Source: Siphlonurus alternatus
Taxonomy: Eukaryota; Arthropoda; Insecta; Ephemeroptera; Siphlonuridae
Direction: 5' to 3'
NCBI GenBank assembly: GCA_949825025.1
Contig: OX463783.1
Span: forward strand, 17,837,533-17,901,532
DNA: 64,000 bases
The translations under genes and the position numbers were made by a program. Numbering within the stretch: position 1 is the stretch's first letter; the number at the start of each line of letters is the position of its first letter. This document shows, piece by piece, positions 58,060 through 64,000 of the stretch. Below the pieces are notes generated by a model. It worked only from the letters and a program-made list of their open reading frames with translations. It did no database searches and was not told the DNA's origin.

Positions 58060-61000
58060 CTAGCGCTGCATCTTCTCAATGATGGGAGTGACCATGTCGA
58101 AGGTGGGTCTCTTGCCGGAGTCCTCGTTCATGCAGATGCGGATCAGCTTGGCCAGGTGGGAGGAGAGACCGGGAGGCACCGTAACACGCAGTCCTTCCAA
58201 AGCAACCTGCGAGAGGAGAAGTCAGGTATTGAACGTTACCTCTGCTTTGTGTGGGGGCACAGTCTATACACATAAGTACTGTATTTTTGGTATGACTAAA
58301 CAAAAATTTGTTTTGAACTGATGCAAGCAAATAAGATAATTATGAGTATATAACAATCAACCTAACTGTTCCAAGGAATGCATTAAATTGGTAATCCACT
58401 GTACCATGAAAAGAGTACACAAACAACACCTATAAAACTTATCTAAATGTATAGTAGAACCATCATATGGTCAGCGCTGTCACTTTGACGAGGCAAGCCG
58501 GCAGCTGGTATGCAGCCTGCATGCAGCCGCCATCTTGCCTCGTCAAAGTGACAGCGCTGACCATATGATGGTTCTACTATATCACAGGAATTCTGTCACT
58601 TTTTAGGCTGTTATATAACTTGCTATTATAAATGCTGCATGCTCAAAGAATTCACTCGGTTTTAAACATTTTTTTTTTCACTTCATCCTTTTAATTATTT
58701 ATTTATTTTTTTAACTACAGTATCTAAAAAATACAAAACAGTTAAATCTTTTCATGCATTTCTTGTTTAATCTTTTGAATTTGTGTTAAATTCAACAAAT
58801 TAAGATCAATTAGGATTTTTGTATGATGGTGTGAAAAGAGAATAATAGATATCTATGTCAACATTAATCAATGGCAAATGACTAAAAAGCTTAAATACAT
58901 GCATGACAAGTTCAAGGGTTCATCTGACTGCACAGAGGGTACTGACCTTCATGCCAACTTCCATTGGCGAGAGGTCTGCGAATGGGACCTCCCTCGTGGC
59001 TAACTCCCACAGTAGGATGGAGAAGCTCCACATGTCGCACGCCTCCCAGTTGCGCTCCTTCGCACTCTTGGACAGAGCTGCAACCAATCATACTTCAGTT
59101 AACCTCAGCTGGGACCAATCAGAAACCAGTTGGATCGAGAAGCACATCAATCAAAGTACTGCATATTAGAGGGCATAATTTATGTACTGACAAGCACTGA
59201 TATTAAATATATTAAACGAAGAATTCCAACAAGAAAACAACAATACATTTTGTAAATTTTCTTGGCTTTCTGGAAATAAACTAAGGCAAACTCATTTCTG
59301 ACAATTGTTTTAAAGGGTTATTGCTGAAAACTGCAAAATTAGGCAACTGCAAAAAAATTAGCAAAAATATGCTAAAGAAAAAAACAAAAAGAGGAAATTA
59401 TGATTGGTTACCAACGGCAGAACTTGTTTTTCAACAATGTTCACAGTGCTCTTTGGGGCTCCTAATACCCAATCTGCACACCAGAAAAAGTTATAAAGAA
59501 AAAGAGATTTCTACAGATTAAAAAAAGTCAATAAAAAAACAAAGTTGAAATCATCACACGTTCAAGACAGAAAAAGTAAGACACTGACCCTCAGGTGACA
59601 TCCAGGCGGGCTGGTAGATCCGGAAGCGTTCTTGGAACGAGAACTTAGCGTCTGCCATGTTGATCTTGGCAGTGAGGTCCTCGTCAATCTGAGCAAACAA
59701 CGTCCAAATTTAGAACGGAGCTGTGAGCTATTGTGTTCTAGACTGTCATTCTGAGATGAAGCCCGAATTGTACAACATTTTTTTTTTATTCTTTATATTT
59801 AACAAGTCCAACTCCTCTTAATAACAATTAAAGTATTTTTTATTACTACTATTTAAAATACGTTCCACAGGTCTGTAATTAAATTTCTAGCATACAAGAT
59901 TTCATTAATTTATTTAGTAATGAGGGGATGAAATTTTGCCATAAAAATAAAATGTAATAAAAAAATATATTTAACTGTGTGATCCCAGAATAAAACCAGA
60001 ACTTTTTTCAAAAAATCAATTTCATTCTTATTGATAAAAAAACTTTCATATATTATTATGTTGTTTTTTCTTCAATTTAATGGGAAATTTAGCAAATTTC
60101 AGAACATTAGGACAGTACAATTTCTTGAATTGATCTTCAAATTAAATACTACAACTTAAAGGGTAATCTGCACTTACAATTAGTAAAGCAAACATTTAGC
60201 CAAATTTTTTTTAAAGGTCTAAATCTGATGAAAACATAACATAATAAAATTCCATAACGACACAATCCAAGATTTAACTACAGACAGAACTCACCATGAC
60301 GTGATGAGAGTTGAGGTGGAACTGAGGGGTGATTCGGTCAATGCTGTGCAGGAAGGCCATTCCCCTGGCGACTCCCAGGGCAAGCCTGAGGGCCTGGGCA
60401 GTGTCCACCACCACCTGGTCACCACCTTCCTCGTGGAGCAGCCGGAACAAAGAGCCCTGCGGCATCCACTGGCTGATCACCACGAGCCGCGGGGGAGAGT
60501 TGCAGCAGCCAATCACAGGCAGCACGTTCGGGTGAGAGAAGATCCTAGTGGCCAATCAGACAAGAGATTGTTATAAACAATTTTATCCTTTTTAGCCTTT
60601 TTTAATTATACTTTTACTAGCATTGTCAGTGATGCAATCAGCTATGAATACAAGCTGAATACAATAAGCTTGTCACAACAAAACAATTTTCTAAGAACAT
60701 TGATAGTTACAGCATGTATATTTTTAGAAATAAACCATAAGAAAGTTATATATTATATTTAACAAGAGAAAAATCTAATAATTAAGTTTAACAAATGTAC
60801 CCAGCATGAAATGCTGTTGTCTTTGTTATCCAACTATTGTTGAACTCAAACTGGCAACTCAGAAAAAGTCCAAACAATTTTACACTGACTTCACGTACCT
60901 CAGTTTAGGGAATTCCTCATTGAAGTCACGTGAGATTCTCGGAGTACATTCTCTGATAGACAAGATCTTAGCGACAATGTCGTTCTTCTGCCAACGACCA

Positions 61001-63312
61001 CGCCACGTCTCTCCCGAGGGACTCTCTGCCATGCGAGTGTGCAGAGACAAGTCACCGATGTCAATGCCCTTGTGGCGAGACAATGTCGCGTCACCTGTCA
61101 AGATATACTTTAGTTTAGACTACTTTAGACTGATACATTATAATTATGTACAGTGATTATTGTCCAAAGTAAAAAAATTATTTTGATGGTATTATACTTT
61201 TATTGTCTGAGTACACTAAAAAAACTGGAAATTTGAGAAAGAAAATAAAATACAAATATTACTAACTCTAAGATCCCCTTTTAGGAAGTACGGTTAAAGG
61301 AGTTGCAGACTATTTTAAAACAGGTGATGTTTATGACATAAAGCTGAGAAATTTTAATTACAGTTCATTAGAATATGATGTAGCCAGAATTAAGAATTGG
61401 CTTAGTTAAAAAAAAATAATAATAATAAAAATAAAACATTATAAGGGGCATTCACAAAGCCTTAAGGCCACATTTAAGGCTCAATAATTTAAGACCAGAA
61501 ATTTTGGGTCTACAAAACACATCTAAAATCAAGCTTTAAATTATCGAGCCTTAAATGTGGCCTTAAAACTTTGTGAATGCCCCTTAATAATTTTAAAATG
61601 TATTAAAGTCTCATTCAAACCGACACCACTATCATGGACTATGAAGTATAAAGTTTTACAGCACAATATTAAGTGTTTTGATTGCTTATCTGCTGTACTC
61701 ACGGCTGCGGGTCTTCAATCCCAGCCAGCTCTGGTCCTTGAACTGAATCTTCTTCAGATCCTGACCGTTCTCCACGGCAAGCTCTGTAACGACAACAACA
61801 AAACTCTATATTAAAATTTTGGTACATATAAAAACATAAAAGGTTAAAAAAAATAACAATGTGAAATTTTACATTAAACTAAATTTTGTTCACATTAAAT
61901 ATATTTTTAACTTACTGAATATCATAACCATGTTCAGTTTACTGCATACATTGATATATTATTGCTTGAACAAGGTACGAGAAACCACGATACAGTATTC
62001 AAACTTTATATCTAAATCTCACCATGCAATCTCTTTGAAAGCGGTCCACGAGCCTTGTCGAGGGGCGTATCTCCGTCCTTGTTGGCCACCGACACCAGCG
62101 CCCCCTGGGCCACCAAATCCTCCGCCACGGCAGCGTAGCCCCAGAAACAAGCGTAGTGCAACGCCGCATTGCCGTGCTCATTGGTGAAGTTGACGTCAGC
62201 TCGTTGGCGGAGCAGCTGGGGACAGAAATGAAATTGTCAACATGGAAGGTGGCTGCATGGTAGATTCCTTAAGCCAAGTCAAAATCAATAAATTTTAACA
62301 CCAAACAGAGAAAATAGAATCATTATTTAAAATATTTCAAAACACATCAAAATCACTTTTCTACTACAGTATGACAGCCGTCATTATTTTTTGGAGAGTT
62401 ATGAGTACAGTTTTAATTGATAGCTGTAAATATATATTGTTACAATTAGGAATTTCTTTGTTTTTTAGGAGACAAGGTGGAAAGCAGGTGGAGGAGGGTG
62501 GGAGTATGATTAGACCCTTAATTTTTTCCCTGGCCATGGCAAAATTCAAGGGAGTGAGTCTACCTGCCCCAACTTGTCTATGCCGCTTATGATAATTAAA
62601 AACTTTCTTACCAGCTGGACAATCTCTCGGTGACCATGAGCGGCTGCTAAGTGCAGTGGGGTGTCATCACCACGGTTGGTTGCATTGATACGAGCGCCCC
62701 GTTGAATTAGCAGCTCCACCAGTTTTGTGTGGCCTTCCTTGGAAGCCCAGTGTAGCGGACTGAAGCCGTGGTCATCCCTGGGTACATGGGCAAGTTAGAG
62801 GAGTGGTAAAACTTGGTTGTCTTATTGTAAAATGTACTGAGATGTTCCAGTTTTCAAGTTGTATAATTAATGTCATCAAACAAGTCTGCTTCGTATTATG
62901 CATAATAATAATGGTATTTAAGGCAATAATTTGTCAATTATAATATGCATACAAGTTATAAAGCTACTATGAGTGTCAAGCAATGCAGTTGTTTAATAAT
63001 TACAATATTATCATACAGTATCTATTACCATCATAAAGTAAACAATCTCAAATTTGAGAAATACAGAAAACCTGATTTCCAATATTAGAATAATCCTATT
63101 TTGGGTCTCAAGAAAGTAACAAAAAAAAATTAGGGTGTTGGCAAAATATCAAGAAAGTGACTAAAATGAGCAAAAGAGTCAGACAGACCCGCCCACAATT
63201 TTTGTTATTGTTTTTTAACTTACCCTTGATTCATATCATGTTCCGTATCATCAAGCCAAACTCTAACTTGCATGGCATTTCCCTCACGACACCAATGAAA
63301 TATATCTTCCAT
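58060..63312 (-). CDS. ILK: Integrin-linked kinase (ILK), complete (9 exons)
   Basis: Minus-strand exons 63312-63224, 62777-62612, 62215-62023, 61783-61703, 61094-60899, 60544-60295, 59688-59589, 59077-58947 and 58206-58060 join in frame to 450 residues (human ILK 452); every junction is GT-AG. Start [12 protein letters not shown], end EKMQR. Five N-terminal ankyrin-type repeats (about 2-170; [33 protein letters not shown]) form the PINCH-binding part. A pseudokinase domain follows (about 190-446). The VAIK-type lysine is K219. The catalytic-loop region reads FHLNSHHV (317-324) with no HRD, and DFG is replaced by DAK (338-340), so catalysis is not expected. The parvin-contact pair is conserved as M401-K402. 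Known role: scaffold joining integrin tails to PINCH and parvin at adhesions. Closest in wording to arthropod ILK ([27 protein letters not shown]). The first exon is AT-rich, the others GC-rich. Confidence 0.97.
58207..58946 (-). other. Last ILK intron, carrying a foldback element
   Basis: 740-bp intron between exons 8 and 9. Contains the 130-bp palindrome 58451-58580 and a GTTATATAAC at 58610; otherwise AT-rich. Confidence 0.7.
58451..58580. repeat. Perfect foldback with 47-bp arms inside an ILK intron
   Basis: ATAGTAGAACCATCATATGG + TCAGCGCTGTCACTTTGACG + AGGCAAG is exactly complementary to 58534-58580 across a 36-bp loop that itself has a small CATGCAGG/CTGCATG hairpin. No mismatch seen, so it is probably young. 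Confidence 0.9.
59078..60294 (-). other. ILK introns 6 and 7 (with exon 7 between)
   Basis: Introns at 59078-59588 and 59689-60294 flank the 100-nt exon 7. AT-rich, no repeat family recognised. CCAAT/ATTGG words recur beside the exon 8 acceptor (59081-59132). Confidence 0.6.
60545..63223 (-). other. ILK introns 1-5
   Basis: Intron spans: 60545-60898, 61095-61702, 61784-62022, 62216-62611 and 62778-63223. The 61095-61702 intron contains the MITE at 61442-61586. The others are plain AT-rich sequence. Confidence 0.65.
61442..61586. repeat. Foldback MITE, GGGGCATTCACAAAG family, copy 2
   Basis: Both termini are intact (AAGGGGCATTCACAAAGCC; complement at right). It is nearly identical to 1763-1907, including the asymmetric centre GACCAGAAATTTTGGGTCTA. 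It lies in an ILK intron. Confidence 0.88.
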
Positions 63313-63765
63313 TCTTTATAACTCTTATCTAACAAACAAACTGTTTAGCTCAGACACTTCCTTTGCTCTTATGGTTAAAATGACTATAAATAGACGCGTC
63401 TACTCACTCACTCTCTGGCAACCTACGTAAAAATGTTACGAAATGGACCAAACAGACTTTTATTATTTTACTACTTTAGGCTTGAAATATTAGTTAAAAC
63501 CTTCAAATAAATGTAATAAACTTGAGAAGACACATTAAAATTATATAATATGACTGAACTAAATTGAAATAAAGGCTAAATTAAAGAAAGTTTGCTTATT
63601 TAATTAACCTAAATTGACACATATTCCACACCCACAGCTGTACGCCCACTTTTTTTACATAAAATCGTACGTCATTTTTATTTTTGATGGAGGGACTTTT
63701 TAAAAATTTATTTACATGACCACCCAGAGACCCTGTGATGACCACCCGAGTCTACGTCAAAAGAA
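63313..63765 (-). promoter_or_regulatory. ILK upstream region
   Basis: A CTATAAATAG palindrome at 63383-63392 is a TATA-like element about 70 bp upstream of the ATG, followed on the plus strand by CT-rich CTCACTCACTCTC. The transcription start is not assignable. Beyond it the sequence is AT-rich, with a short direct repeat (GACCACCC at 63718 and 63740) just before the CGAA array. Confidence 0.35.
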
Positions 63766-64000
63766 CGAAAAATAAAAGAACGAAAACAATTTATACGAAA
63801 GGCATTACACCGAAAACAAAAAGGACGAAAGTCATTTAACACGAAAACATTTTAAACGAAAATATAATTAACCGAAATGGAAAATGTGCGAATGCATTTA
63901 TAACGAAACTTAAAAAACACGAAAGCATTTACAACGAAAAAATTTTAGCCGAATTCAATAATCACGAAAACCATTTGGCCGATAGTTATTTGAACGAATT
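63766..64000. repeat. CGAA array with 15-16 bp period and variable linkers (runs off the window end)
   Basis: CGAA (once CGAT) begins at 63766, 63781, 63796, 63811, 63826, 63842, 63857, 63873, 63889, 63904, 63920, 63935, 63950, 63965, 63980 and 63995. Every interval is 15 or 16 bp. The 11-12 bases between are divergent and AT-rich, with a loose CATTT preference at unit positions 7-11 (for example CGAAAGCATTTACAA, CGAAAACCATTTGGC). This is not a normal minisatellite, because only the CGAA anchor and the period are kept. Confidence 0.85.

Noticed and set aside
1..64000. CRISPR arrays, bacterial operons or phage genes
   Set aside because: The window is intron-bearing animal DNA; the only regularly spaced array (63766 onward) has no conserved repeat beyond CGAA and no nearby nuclease gene.

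Overview
This window is animal nuclear DNA, most likely from an arthropod. Its three host genes are split by GT-AG introns, the introns and spacers are very AT-rich while internal exons are GC-rich, and the integrin-linked kinase encoded at the right end reads closest to the arthropod form of that protein (for example the N-terminus [12 protein letters not shown]). There is no bacterial operon, CRISPR array, or tRNA or rRNA gene that I can support. Species cannot be named from the sequence.

Layout. (1) 1-14.3 kb: the 5' part of a minus-strand LONRF-like gene (TPR + RING). Three coding exons are visible (13417-14041, 1466-1584, 111-233); the first intron is about 11.8 kb and is packed with foldback/MITE-type repeats and a 2-kb terminal-inverted-repeat (TIR) element carrying gene-like exons. 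The rest of the gene lies left of the window. (2) 14.3-39.1 kb: a gene desert of AT-rich DNA with a hAT-type element with an exact 8-bp target duplication (14923-15828), several further foldback families, microsatellites and a few decayed coding-like scraps. (3) 39147-44589: a complete Ty3/gypsy-type LTR retrotransposon on the minus strand, with LTRs that look identical, a TATAC target duplication and one intact gag-pol frame, so a recent insertion. (4) 45684-48270: a non-autonomous Tc1/mariner- or pogo-like element with TA target duplications, subterminal GGGGTAAC repeats and a nested MITE. (5) 50351-53900: a complete five-exon Nek2-type mitotic kinase gene on the plus strand. (6) 58060-63312: a complete nine-exon integrin-linked kinase (ILK) gene on the minus strand, convergent with Nek2. 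(7) 63766 to the window end: an unusual array in which CGAA recurs every 15-16 bp with divergent sequence between.

The host genes do not form a pathway unit: LONRF-like proteins are RING/TPR proteins linked to ubiquitination, Nek2 acts at centrosomes and ILK at integrin adhesions. The striking biology is in the repeats. At least ten foldback families are present, several in two or three diverged copies within 64 kb. The perfect palindromes GTTACGTAAC and GTTATATAAC recur far more often than base composition predicts, and the CGAA array has a rigid period but free linkers.
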